From Heterobilharzia americana (Eukaryota > Platyhelminthes > Trematoda > Strigeidida > Schistosomatidae): 64,000 bases of DNA. Under the pieces are notes generated by a model, which made no database searches, had not been told where the DNA came from, and saw only the letters and a list, made by a program, of their open reading frames with translations. Below, in pieces: positions 36,400-47,913 of this stretch. The translations under genes and the position numbers were made by a program. Where the stretch lies: NCBI GenBank assembly GCA_944470555.2, contig OX104129.1, forward strand, positions 49,943,998 through 50,007,997. The letters run 5' to 3'. Position 1 is the first letter of the stretch. Each line of letters begins with the position of its first letter.

Positions 36400-36740
36400 C
36401 CGACTGACGGAAAGTCTCAAGCTTAGGTTAATGCTTGTTAGCATTCGTCAGCAAAGGATATTTCCAACCATGAAGGAATCGAGATTTAAATGTGTCACCC
36501 ACTGTTGAAGTAGGCGATGTTACCACTTGATTACTTGGGCCGCAATCTATTAGTCACTGCATATCAACTAATTTCATGTTGTCTAGTCCTGACTACTGAC
36601 TAAATCTATCGATTACCTCTAATCAGTTGACATCTATGTACGCGCTTTGCAATAGTGATCCTTGTTAAGAGGCCTCATTGTAAAATGATGAGTAGAATTC
36701 GGTCAACGATCAGGACCAGACAAAATAAAATTGATTGTTT
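36400..36740 (+). mobile_element. R repeat unit plus an inverted second tail
   Basis: The head (GCTTGTTAGCATTCGTCAGC, 36433-36452) is followed by a minus-strand tRNA-like block with an A-box-like TAATCAAGTGGTAACATCG (36532-36514). The tail (CAACTAATTTCATGTTGTCT, 36567-36586) is in the plus orientation. A second tail follows in reverse orientation, with AGAATTCGGTCAACGATCAG (36693-36712) as the mirrored GACCGAATTCT. The two tails form an imperfect inverted repeat across about 170 bp. Confidence 0.6.
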
Positions 36741-39079
36741 TCCATTAACTAATCAATTTATTTTGTATACTGTTTACAGTCAGTTATAGTGTATGAATGG
36801 GAATGTGTTGCAACTGGTGCCGAACGGATCAGATTTTATCATGTTTTATTGTATCAAGCTGCAGAGATGATAAAAAAACTGTGATCCAAACTTTAGGCAT
36901 GTACCGGAGTGAAACAGTGACAAAGATATGGCTAGTGATCAACAATGATGACGATTGAGGCATCGATTTCTCCACTCATGTTTAAATATTGATAAGTGAA
37001 GTAAAAGTTAAAATGTTTTCAGTGCAGGAGCTTCTAAACTTAGAGGTCTGATCCAATTATCCTTCCATAGCTCTTAACTTTTAAGCGCTATCCACTGAAG
37101 ATGGATTATCTTGGATAGAGTTCTAGATAATTACCAGTCATATGGGGTTAAATGTTACTGTCTGATTCCATGTTACAATAATTTGAAAGCTCCTAATTAA
37201 CGTTCATGATTCCTCAAATGTCATTCACAGGTTACCTCATTCATAAGCGGCTGATACTACAGGTGTTGTATGCCGGGTGTGAGTGGAATTTAATTGTGCG
37301 ATAGCGAAGCAAAACAAAGACTTAAAACACAATGCTAAACGAGGAAACATTTTACATGAACTCGGATTACTAGGTGTATGGGTTTTTAACTGACTAGTTT
37401 CAAACGAAACAGTAGATACAAAGTCGAAGTATTCATTCCATGACTACAATTATTATTCAGCAATAACCTATTTGTGTACCATCAAAGAGCTGTGTCATCG
37501 TCAGAACTCATGCCTACTGAATGAACCAGGTTTAAAAAATTGACAGATCGCGATATCCAGGTGTTCAGTCTATAATATCATTGAAATTGTGGGAAGATAT
37601 ATTCAAATACCCTTCCAGAACTTACTTACAAGGAGTAGTTTAGCTGTGATTGCGGAACTGTGATAGTCAGAGTACGTTAGTTTTCTCGCTTTTGTTATTG
37701 GACGATAGGAACTGTTTCGTGTACATGGGCCCTTTATTTGTCCCTTAAGTCATGGCAATTACTCAAAATGAAACAAAATGACACCGTTCCCCGTATAGCT
37801 GTAAGTATTTATATGTACATAGCAAGGGTATTATAAATCAGCTGTACAGTAAAAGAAAGACCAAGAATGTATTGCTGGATACCAGTAAGCCTCATAACAT
37901 AAAAAATCATGCGAATGCTGTTTATCAGTCAACAAAGTTTTGTTTCATTACAGACTGAAAGCAAAACAATGTATAAAGTGCACAATTCCTTAACTTCTAG
38001 TGGGAGATATGTTTCACCATTTTTTCAATGTTGAATATATAGAAGTCAGAAGAACTGCTTTGAAATGTTACAGTCAATTAGAAACAAATGAATGAAGGAT
38101 AGAAAAGCAATAATACCACTGTCACTAAATACCAAACTGGAAGGTTTCAACGACCATTTTGTGTGCAAAAGGAAATAAACTAAAACTAGCTTTTCATTCT
38201 TCTGAAGAGATATACATTGTTCCTTTATTTTATGTTGAAGTTATACCTAATCCACCTTTCTGAAGCAATTATGTTTAACATAACCAACTGCCTGTGGAGT
38301 ATCTCCGTGGGCATTTTCTAAATAGGTTAAAAATGAGGTTATGCTATGCCAATTCTTGTAAAATATGGACGACTAGTGGAAAATGATTTTCTTATTTAAC
38401 CTATGTGATTAAGAATGAAGCGATATAATTCAATCTACATCCCTTAAAATGCATCTGTTCAATCAAAGTTGTGGAGATTTTATCTGGTCTTCATTGTTGA
38501 ACAACTTGGTTACATATATATTTTGTTTAATTTGGGGAATTCAAGGTGAATATTGTTTATCTCTCATTTACGAGATCGGATACATAGGTTATATCCCATG
38601 GAAACATCACCGGTGAATTTCTGTCCATAGCATCAGTTCCTACATGCTTGAGTAAGCAGATTAATTCAAATAAAATGTTGCCAGGGAAATCATTTTTTAG
38701 TTGTAGATATTTATTTAAACAGCTTTTAGTGGTTCTTTCTTCTGACAGCGGTTTATTTTAAGTTACACAGAAGTAATAGTTTTGGCTGTACGGTTTTAGT
38801 TCAAAATGTCAATGTTAATTTTCGTCGCTAATATTGACTAATAGTATTACTATTTTCTGTTAATAGAATAAAACCCGTATATTTGGATCTTACGATAAAT
38901 TTGATCAAAGCAAGAAAGACGAGATTTATAGAATAAACTGACATCAATTTAATTCACGAATGCTCTTCAGTGGCTATTAGGACATAGGATAATTCACAAT
39001 CAGGAAATTAACAGTTTCGAGTTGTACAGTGGCCAAGCTTTTATCCCTATACTCGGTGAACCTGTGCAAATTGAATCTA
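36741..39079. other. unassigned AT-rich DNA
   Basis: Nothing recognisable was seen on either strand. Confidence 0.35.
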
Positions 39080-39361
39080 TTTTACGCTCAAGCCACCTCT
39101 AACTGCATTTATGAATTTACATGTACGTAAGGTTAGATTCAGTTCATAGAGTGTATTTTGAATAATCTGTGCATGAAAGGAAATAAGATTTTAACCACTG
39201 AAATCGGCAAACATCTTGTAGATACAAGACATCAGGTTGATACCTCAAATGCTTTCAAAATAATGAATGTGTGGGAAGTCTCTGGATTACTACACTTCGT
39301 AGAAGCGATTGCCAAAAGACACTCTTTCAACCTGACCTCTGCACATAGAAGGAGGGTTTGA
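39080..39361 (+). mobile_element. Penelope-like retroelement, C-terminal fragment
   Basis: A first frame reads ATSNCIYEFTCT (39094-39129), the strand before the GIY-YIG CxCG. Then a frame from about 39158 reads EIGKHLVDTRHQVDTSNAFK and later LHFVEAIAKRH. This is the PLE tail pattern HL.DTGH..D...AFK......L...AEAIA. The rest of the element is missing. Confidence 0.65.
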
Positions 39362-40789
39362 TCAATTTCTCACTTCGAAGGTGACTATAATTTGATCTCA
39401 TTCCACTTTATTCACATTATTCTTTAGGTCACTGACCTATTGTTACTTGGCATTGACTGTTCCTTTCTTACATTTCTTACTCCTCCGTTAAGTTAATTCT
39501 CTTACACACTATACAGATTACAATGATTTTGCTGTATAACTTGAGGCCATTAGTTTCTTTATCTGAAATTATCTTATGTACTAATAAATGCTGTACTTCT
39601 ACTCCATATGCAATTTTGTGGTGTGTTTGTGAAATGAAATGACATTTTATTCCAAAAATTTCACGCTTGTTACTTTGTCCAAAACAGAATCTCTTCAAGG
39701 CAGTGTTGTGTTTTGTTATCAGTTTACTTAAGACACCCTTCAGAGTGTAGAGAGCAAAGTCCCTTTACTGAAAGCAAACACTTAAGGTTATTAATTCGCT
39801 TACTGGTTGGTAAATAAAATGGTGTATAGTTTAAAAAATGTCATTATTCAGTACACTGACTAAGAATAATTTGCACACTATAGCAGCAAACAATTTCATG
39901 AAGCTATTAGCCTAGGGTTCGATGAGACTCAAAATTCACGCCGATTTCCTTAGTTTTAACGGACTTACTAAGCCGAAGACATACGGTTGACTATCCATGC
40001 TATTTGGCACGTTTTCATATCACATTATATTGCTGGTATGCGATTCTATAGCTAGTTAGTTGGAACGCATCGATATTTTGGCACAGTCTATCAAATAAAG
40101 TATTCCGCCGGGCTACTATAGTGGGTTCTTTCTTGGTTTCAAACTCGTGGATATACCATAAGTACGAACAATTAGTGACTGACTTCTGCATCTACAATGT
40201 TCCCACAAGGTCAACTTCTAAAATACTGTTGAAATTTCTACTACTGCACTGCATCTAAATTCGCATTAGATGGAATAGAAGTTTGATTTGAATGATATTT
40301 ATAACTGTTCTTTAATCTAGCACAACTGTAACATGCAACCTTTGTAATTATAAGCAGAATATAATAAAGATCGTTACTGGAACGTCAGCAGTCAATCGTG
40401 ATTGAAGATTTAGCAATTTGGGTCAAATACCAATTGGATGCAATACAATTCCGTAAAGAAAATCAAAATTTTGAAGATATTTGATGAAAAAGGTCATAAT
40501 CAACAAATGAGCGCTGTAGAAGTTGATACAAGACGGTATCCATAGAATACAAGAAAATTTAACAACTGTATACTTTATCCGCTACAGCCTCTGGTATTCA
40601 TTTACATATTGGTGTGTTAAATCAACAGCTGTTTTAATCAGTGAATAACTTGAACGCATTGCTTTTGATTTTAGTTTATTTAGCGTCACCTGATATTTCA
40701 TAATAATTTAGTTCTGTTTTCACTAAAGTAAGTGGAATGCAAGTTTCTGTCTGACAGTTTGCCAGATATCAAAAGTGAAGTGACAGGAC
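39362..40789. other. unassigned AT-rich DNA
   Basis: Nothing recognisable was seen. Confidence 0.35.
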
Positions 40790-41035
40790 GTCCTGCTTGA
40801 TATAGATTTCGTGCTTTCAGATGCCATCGAGTCGTGTTTGTAGCCCGTGATAAAACTGGAGTTACAACAGTGATTCTAAATCATGTCACTGAAACAAGAA
40901 TTCAAAGACTTATCCACTAAGCTATTAGGGCTTTGACCCTGTAGGGCTCTGTTATGTACAAAAATTGGTAATTAGTATATGGCCGATACAGTTGTCTAGT
41001 CTCTAATGCTCAGTAAACTGGTCGATTTTTTACAC
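40790..41035 (+). mobile_element. R repeat, degraded
   Basis: A head-like AGATTTCGTGCTTTCAGATG (40804-40823) is followed by a minus-strand tRNA-like block with an A-box TAATAGCTTAGTGGATAAGT (40930-40911). The B box is decayed. A tail trace follows: AGTTGTCTAGTCTCTAATGC (40990-41009) and AACTGGTCGAT. Confidence 0.5.
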
Positions 41036-41544
41036 TGGGATCTGTAACACAGTGACGCAGCGCTGCGGTTTTGGCTGATGAGATTGAGTGTAATGCCTAC
41101 CTTTTACATTCGCATGCAACCAGACTGAAACCTTACTGCACAAATAGCAATATATTCCCTTAAATAGATTATGGATTTTGGTTGAGTGTGGTGTTTTATT
41201 TTAACTTATCAACGTCCACGTTTTTTCTAATTCAGACTAATTTATTTAACTGTTCAAAATTACGCAGAGTATATATATACACCTAAGCTTCACTTTTGTT
41301 ATTTTGTAAAGCAACAGTCAACCGCAACATGCAAGAAAATGTTATCCAAGCCAAAAGTTTCAAAAATAAAGTCCAAGATAGTGTTATAAATGCTCAGAAT
41401 AGGTCTTAACAAAGTAAGAAAATAACCAAGAATCGTAATAATATATCTCGTTGAACACAGACTAACTAGTTCAGTGTACTCAATTTGTAGGTTTGTGGAT
41501 TATTATTTGTTGATTTTAGGTTAGCAGTAATCACGGACTGACAT

Positions 41545-41660
41545 CAGTTGAAAACCATTGAAAACCCCGGAGCACTGGACACTGGTTCAACCTATTATGG
41601 GACTCCTCATCAATATGTTCTCAGGACCTTCATGTTACGCAGTTCTGTAAGGGAATGTGG
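41545..41660 (-). mobile_element. hammerhead-type SINE, partial head
   Basis: The minus strand shows GCGTAACATGAAGGTCCTGA (41640-41621) and then TTGATGAGGAGTCCCATAAT, GGTTGAACC, and GTGTC (cleavage triplet at 41580-41578) before CAGTGCTCCGGGGTTTTCAA. Part of the tRNA-like head is deleted. GAACC replaces GAAAC. It diverges from the plus-strand copy at 41.7 kb. Confidence 0.65.
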
Positions 41661-41689
41661 AACACTCAATTCCAAGCCAATGGTTTTAT

Positions 41690-41840
41690 GGTAATCGGTT
41701 ACCCGCGAAGCCTGAATGTCTTGTTTTGATCCGTGGAGAGGTCATGGGTGTGTATTGTTGAGGAGCCACGTACTAGGACGAAACAGGTATCCACTGTCCC
41801 TAGCTCTGCAGTGACTTTCTAAATGATTCCAGTTTGTAAC
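41690..41840 (+). mobile_element. hammerhead-type SINE
   Basis: Head remnants (GCGAAGCCTGAATGTC, then GATCCGTGG) lead to TTGAGGAG (41758-41765) and ACTAGGACGAAAC (41772-41784), with an intact GAAAC. ATC (41789-41791) stands in the cleavage position. Only the first base of CUGANGA (C to T) is lost in that strand. Confidence 0.65.
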
Positions 41841-43740
41841 TGGCACTAACATGCATTTAGTTTATATATACTGTATCTTATTTTTGTGTTCCTGCCTATT
41901 CGAGGTGATGTCTGCCAATGATAAATACACTGAATGGCTGATATGAGAAAACGTAGGTCAATGTAGTTTAGCACAGTGACTATATCAAAAGCTTTACAAA
42001 CAGATGGTATAAGTGGCGATGACGAAAGACTATGCAGCCATCCTGCGAACCCATAAATGAATAATTCCATTGAAAAACTCATTTTTGCAAGTGCTAAATC
42101 ACGACCCAAAGACATTATTGGAAAAGTTTCTGAATTCGCCGCTCAATGAGGCCGGCGTGAATCCGTGACGGAACACTAGTATTCTTGGGAGTTACATATG
42201 TGACTTATTTACGTTCTCCGAAAAACCCAAAACCTATGTCAGCAACGGCTTCATGCCAATTCACTTCTAACGTCGAACACCGAGATTCAGGTCTCCCTTT
42301 TGTCACTGACCTGTCAAAGAACCTAAATACCTTTGTCAGCTTGAATTCATCAGCAAACTGAATGGTCAACTCCAGAGTTATTTTATTTCAAAACCACGGA
42401 TCTACACCAGTCAGTGTTATATCCATCAGACAAGCCTCTGAGTTACTTGATACGGAAATGATGTCTTTCAAAAATGAGTTGGTCAGAATAACCTGATGGA
42501 GTTTTTAATAATATGCTGTATGGTTTTTTGTATATATTTACATCGGGGATTTAATTTGTACTATGACTACCACACAAACTTATTCAATATTGTAATTTAC
42601 AGCATTTTGCCATACAAGTCAAAGAAAATGACTAGAAGTCATGAATGCATATCTGGTGCACTATGGAACTCATTTGAAACCTGAATGAAAATATTGAAAA
42701 AACATAATGTGAATGGATCACCAATAATAACCAAGAATGGTTTTTTTCTTTTCTACCGATATTTACTGCAAAGGATTCAAGTATTCGAAATATAAGTTAG
42801 TGTTTTTAATGAAATGAATTCTAGGCTATTCTCACGAGCAGCATTAAAATCAAGGCATAAAGAGTTTGGTGTACACAATGAGTATTAACAAAATGTGTGA
42901 ACAGGTAGCAATTTATCAAAACGTTTTTCACAAGCATAGAGTTCACTTCCTATTTACCTTCTTGTGGGAACTTATCTACCTTTTATGAAGTGCGTAAATT
43001 GAAATAGCATGGTTGCCGAACGGTTTACTTACATATATATCTTAATGCAACTAAATTTCCCAAACTTTGGAATGAAAATAAAAGTTGGAAGCATTCTAAC
43101 TACAAATATGAAACCTTAAAGTTAAAATTTCCAAGTCATGGGAATCATTTACGAAAGTTGTAGGCAGCAAAGATGGAAATAAATTTTCTGATGGTACTCG
43201 AACACAAACAATATGTACGGATATAGGCTTAATGAATTACTTATAATAATTGAGGTCTCACCTTCTTGATAGCCTACAGAGAATGTGAAATTGTTTCCTC
43301 CAGGTTTTGTTGAACTTCTGTGACAATCGATAACTTTTTCAAAAATGAACTATTTGAAATATATGTACAGATATTTAAAAACACCCTTAAGGCGCAAAGT
43401 CAATTCCGTTTACATACAGCTTTCCTGATGAATGCACAGTTTGTTTTATGTGTAAAAGCAGTTAGTTAAGAATGACAATGACCAAAAAATTGAGGTATCA
43501 TTCTAATCCTAGTGTGATCAAAGTGTTTATGAATGTTGAAAAGTAATTAAAAGGTTATTGGGTCCCTCTTTGGCCCATTAATGGCGAATTGCTTCATGGA
43601 AAGTGCGAAGAGTGGTGACAATCAAAAATTTTCGGCTGTATAGAAAACATCTTGACGACATATACATTACTTGTCATAACATGTGTTACTTGGATCAAGT
43701 ATTAAACGTATTCAACAGCTGTCACCTTAAGAAGAAATTC
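41841..43740. other. unassigned DNA, one GC-richer patch
   Basis: The patch at about 42125-42380 is less AT-rich than its surroundings. Its minus strand has a frame of about 44 codons (LTKVFRFFDRSVTKGR, then PESRCSTLEVNW). The family was not recognised. The rest shows nothing. Confidence 0.3.
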
Positions 43741-45495
43741 ATTATTAAAATGAAATTTATTATCATCATTTATTTTCCTCTTGAGTTCCTGGTGGAACAA
43801 AGGTCTTCAGTAGCATGTCTCCATTGCACTCTCTTCTCTCCAGTCTTTTGAATCTGACAACAAGACTGCCAACAAGCTTTCTTTCTTCCTCACATGATCT
43901 CCTCTATGTGACCCTCGCCTCGACGCCCAACTCATCGTTTCCCTTTCGGATTCCACTCGACGGCCTGGCGCTTGGGGTCTCCAGTCGACCTCTTCAGTGT
44001 ATGTTGAATCCATATCCACTTTCTTATGTATCTCTGTTGGGCGATGAGTTCTCGGTTGGTTCGTTGATAGCCAGAGCTCCTTGTTGCTTCTTCTTATCAT
44101 TCTGGCCATCTGACATTCAGTATTGAGCGATTGCACACGCAGCTGTTGATGTGTGTCTGTAGTTTGTTTGAAATGCTTTTAGTGACACGCCAAGTTTCTG
44201 AGGCATACAGAAATACTGACTTGACGTTGGTGTTGAAAATCCGGATCTTGTTCACGCTCTGTGCTGAGTGCAGTAGATCTCCCCACTGTTTTCAGAGTAA
44301 AGAACGCCTGTCTTGCTTTTCCGATCCTTGCTTTGACATCCTCGTCTGTTCCGCATGTAGATAAAACGATGGCACATAGGTAGGTGAAAGAGGCAACTTA
44401 CTTTAGGTTTTCCCCGTTGATGTTGACAGGTGCTTTCAACGCTTTCAACTTGATTTGAACCTGCATCTGCCACCCTTCTTCATCGTGTGTCCAGTAAGCT
44501 GCGTCTCCATCTCCACTTTTTTCACATTGAGATGGAGCCGACCTGATTTTTAGTGTGGCCATCTAGTGAAATCAAATCCACGTCACTTTGTGAACATCCT
44601 TGTGTTTGTACACACTGTCTCCAATCATCAAATCGTTGAATGCGCAGAATTCTGCAAAAAGTTCTCCATTCTCCTTCATTTCACCGAGTGCCTATCGATC
44701 CATGATCAGTTCTCTTCCTGTGTTGACTGCTCCCAGTTCCGCATTTATGTCGCCCATTAGAAGTTTGATGTCGCCATCTGGGGTGGGATATGGTCTGTTA
44801 CTGATTGCAGTTATCTGTAGAATTCCTCCTCCTTCTCTTCATCTGCATTATTTGTTGGCGTGTAGCACTGAATGACTGTGACTTTTCTTCGTTTTGAGTT
44901 GAATCCATCTCGCTGTCATGATCCTAACCCTGCAGGAGGAGACTGATTCCCACTGCATGAAAGCCTTCGATATTCTTGGAGACATCATGATAGTCACTCG
45001 GAAACTCAGTGTGCTCGTGGTTGTCATCTAGGCGACAATATCGTGGTAGATTAGTTACTCTCTAGTTGACGGTTTGGAGAGTCCACTCCCATTCCATCTG
45101 CAGATTTCTCGCATATTCCTAGCACACCTATGCCATACCTCCTCATCTCTTTTCATTCTGGGCAGTCTTAGTAGGTTCAAACGTGGTGCGGATATTCCAT
45201 GTTGCAATTCTTACTTTTGCTTTCATCGACAGAGAGAGAGAAGACACATCGGCCGACTGGCTTCCTGAAGACAGGCTTTCATCAACTGGCGTCATTTGAT
45301 CTCTCCGATTCCAGTGCGGAATAAGTTAAATTTTGTGTACATTGTACTTTTATGTGCTTTTAAATTTTTGGGGGTTAGATTGGTTTTCTGGGGTACGGTT
45401 GCCAGCCCCATGCCCAAACTTCCCTCTTTACCCCAGCTTAGGACCGGCTAGTAACCAGGTAGCTAGTTTAACTGGCGAGATTATTGAAGTGAAAT
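43741..45495 (-). mobile_element. LINE family A, both ends kept, RT deleted
   Basis: Target duplication: ATTATTAAAATGAAAT (43741-43756) against ATTATTGAAGTGAAAT (45480-45495), 14 of 16. On the minus strand from 45479: a 5' untranslated module of about 240 bp, then the endonuclease start with IATWNIRT (45208-45185) and MGDINAELG (44757-44731). After the KWR..LLDT-like end of the endonuclease the sequence jumps (near 44450) to NGENLK and the RIFN-like C-terminal region, ending with GGAACTCAAGAGGAAAATAA. The catalytic SDH block of the endonuclease and the whole RT palm are absent. The 5' module also occurs at 58.0-58.25 kb. Confidence 0.85.
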
Positions 45496-46083
45496 AACAA
45501 TCGAAATTTTTCTCTCTTGATATAAAACTAAGGAAAATAACTGAAGATCTTTGAGGAGGTTGATTCGCAGAAACACCACATGGGATGTGCAAGTTACAAA
45601 TGTTTACAGTTGGATGTTCATTGGTCAGGAAAGAAATTTAATTACATTACACTGCATTTAATTACTACATGTATCCGACATATTTGCAGTCCAGATACTA
45701 TGGATGGTCCGATAAACTTTCCGCAAAAACGTTTGATTGAAAAGAGATATCCCTTACAGTTCATAGGTAAAAATATCAAACTTAAGTCCCTAAAATACGA
45801 CTCAGTTTTCGTATAGAAAAAGACTTTTTTATATGCACTTTGAAGTCAAATGTGATCTAGTTATTGACATCCGAAAGAGATGGATTTCAAGTTTCCTAAA
45901 AAGGACTTTCTTCGCAGTAACTCTCAGAGTAGTGTTATCTAGTAGTCTTTCAATTAAAACATGACTGAAAGACAAGATCACTCACCTCCCCACCCCTATG
46001 CGTACGTCAGTTCACCTGCTTTTGTGGGGTCAGACATACCGATCGTTTGACGCTGGTCTTGTCCAAAAGGGTTTAAGTATAGT
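45496..46083. other. spacer between two head-to-head LINEs
   Basis: A 78-codon open frame at 45580-45816 has no recognisable domain. Nothing else was seen. Confidence 0.3.
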
Positions 46084-47913
46084 ATAGTGCATGACCATAA
46101 CCAGGTTTGCTATCTGGGAAGAGATCAACACAGATGAAACCAATAAAAGTTTATGACGGAAATCTAATTACGAAAGAAGAGAAACAAAGGAAACAATGGG
46201 CCGACCACTTCAAAAAGCTCTTGAATCGACCATCACCTGCACTTCGTCCAGAAATACCACCCACAGCCGCTGGACTACAAGTGAACATAAATCCTCCAAC
46301 AAAAATGGACGTCCTGAGTGCCATAAAGCTACTGAAATGCGGGAAAGCAGCAGGACCAGATGGAATACCGCCAGAAGCACTGAGAACAGACGCAGAGACA
46401 ACATTGGACATGCTCACACCACTATTGCAGAAGGTGTGGAAGGAAGAGAAGGTACCTGGCTAGTGATTGGAAGAAGGGTTACCTTGTCAAACCGCCGAAC
46501 AAAGGAGACCTCAGTGTTCTCAAGAAGTGGCGCGAAATCACTCTCCTATCCATCCAGAGCAAGCAAAATATTAAGCCGCATCATCCTGGAGAGGCTTAAA
46601 GACGCACTGGATTCAAAACTGCGACCGGAACAGGCAGGCTTCGGGAAGTACAAATCATGTGCCGACCAAATTGCAACGCTTCGCATCATCATAGAACAGA
46701 GCATAGAATGGCAATCAGCTCTCTACCTCAACTTCGTCGACTTTGAGAAGGCCTTTGACAGCGTCGACCGAGAAGTAATTTGGAAACTGCTTCAATACTA
46801 CGGAGTACCGCAAACCTTTATCCGCCTCATTCAACAACTATATGAAGATGCCACATGCCAAGTAATTCACAATGGGAAGCTCAGTGATGCTTTTGAAGTG
46901 AAGACAGGAGTGAAACAAGGCTGTCTACTATCAACAATGATCTTTTTGATTGTGGTGGACTGGATCATGCAGCAAACAGTGAGGAGCGAGAAGAGGGAGA
47001 TACGCTGGACTGCGGGAAAGAACCAAGAAGACTTGGATTTCACCGATGACTTGTGCCTGATGTCACACAAACTCGATGATCTACAGGCGAATACTAACAA
47101 GTTGACAGGAGAGGCAGCGAGGACGGGACTTCAAGTGAATATACAGAAGACAGAAGTGATGAAGATACTGCACCAACAACTCCAACAACAACAACAAACT
47201 CTAATCACCATGAGTGGGAGAAACTTAAAGGAAGTAACCTCCTTCACCTTTCTAGGAAGCACTGTTTCAACTACAGGCGGCAGTTGTAGCACAGACGAGA
47301 ATGTCAAAGCCAGCCAGGATCGGAAAAACAGCAAGACAGGCGTTGATTAGCCTGAAACCAGTGTGGAGATATTCTGCATTGCACTCAGCATGTGGAACAA
47401 GATCCAGATTTTCAACACCAACGTCAAGTCAGTGCTCCTGTATGGTTCAGAGACTTGGCGCGTCACGAAAGGGATCTCCAATAAACTACAGACATTCATC
47501 AACAACTGCTTACGCTGGCTCGCTACTGAAGATCAGATGGATTGCCAGAATAGTCAGAATAAGCAACAAGGAACTCTGCTTGGGAACGAACCAACCAAGA
47601 ACCCATCACCCAACAAATATGCACTGGAAGGAAGTGGAGATGGACTGGATTGGGCATACACTGAGAAGGCCGACTGGGGGCATCACGCGTCAGGCCAGTT
47701 GCTCGAGTGGAATCGTCATGGGAAGCGACGAGTTGGTTGTCCGTGGTGAGGGTGACATGGAGGAGATCATGCGAGGAGGAAATGAGAGCTTGTGTGCTAT
47801 CGTGGGGCCAGGTTTAAAAGATTTCAGAGAAGGGAGTTCACTGGAGACGTGCTACTGGAGCCCTATGTTCCACTAGGAACCCAAGGGACTAATAATAATA
47901 TAGCGCATGACCA
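46084..47913 (+). mobile_element. LINE family A, 5'-truncated, TSD-flanked, best RT
   Basis: Target duplication: ATAGTGCATGACCA (46084-46097) against ATAGCGCATGACCA (47900-47913), 13 of 14. The element begins at AACCAGGTTTGC within the linker and ends with CAAGGGACTAATAATAATA. Frame 1 (46107-46460) carries KKLLNRPSPALRPE and AAGPDGIPPEALR. After a frameshift near 46450, a long frame to 47350 carries LRPEQAGFGKYKSCADQIAT, motif A FVDFEKAFDSVDR (about 46733-46772), motif B GVKQGCLLST (P replaced by T) and motif C DFTDDLCLM (FTDD at 47038-47049). After a further shift, the C-terminal part (47363-47749) carries SVLLYGSETWR, NNCLRWLATEDQ and RRVGCPW. This is the best-preserved RT in the window, but frameshifts and lack of endonuclease make it non-functional. 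Confidence 0.9.
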
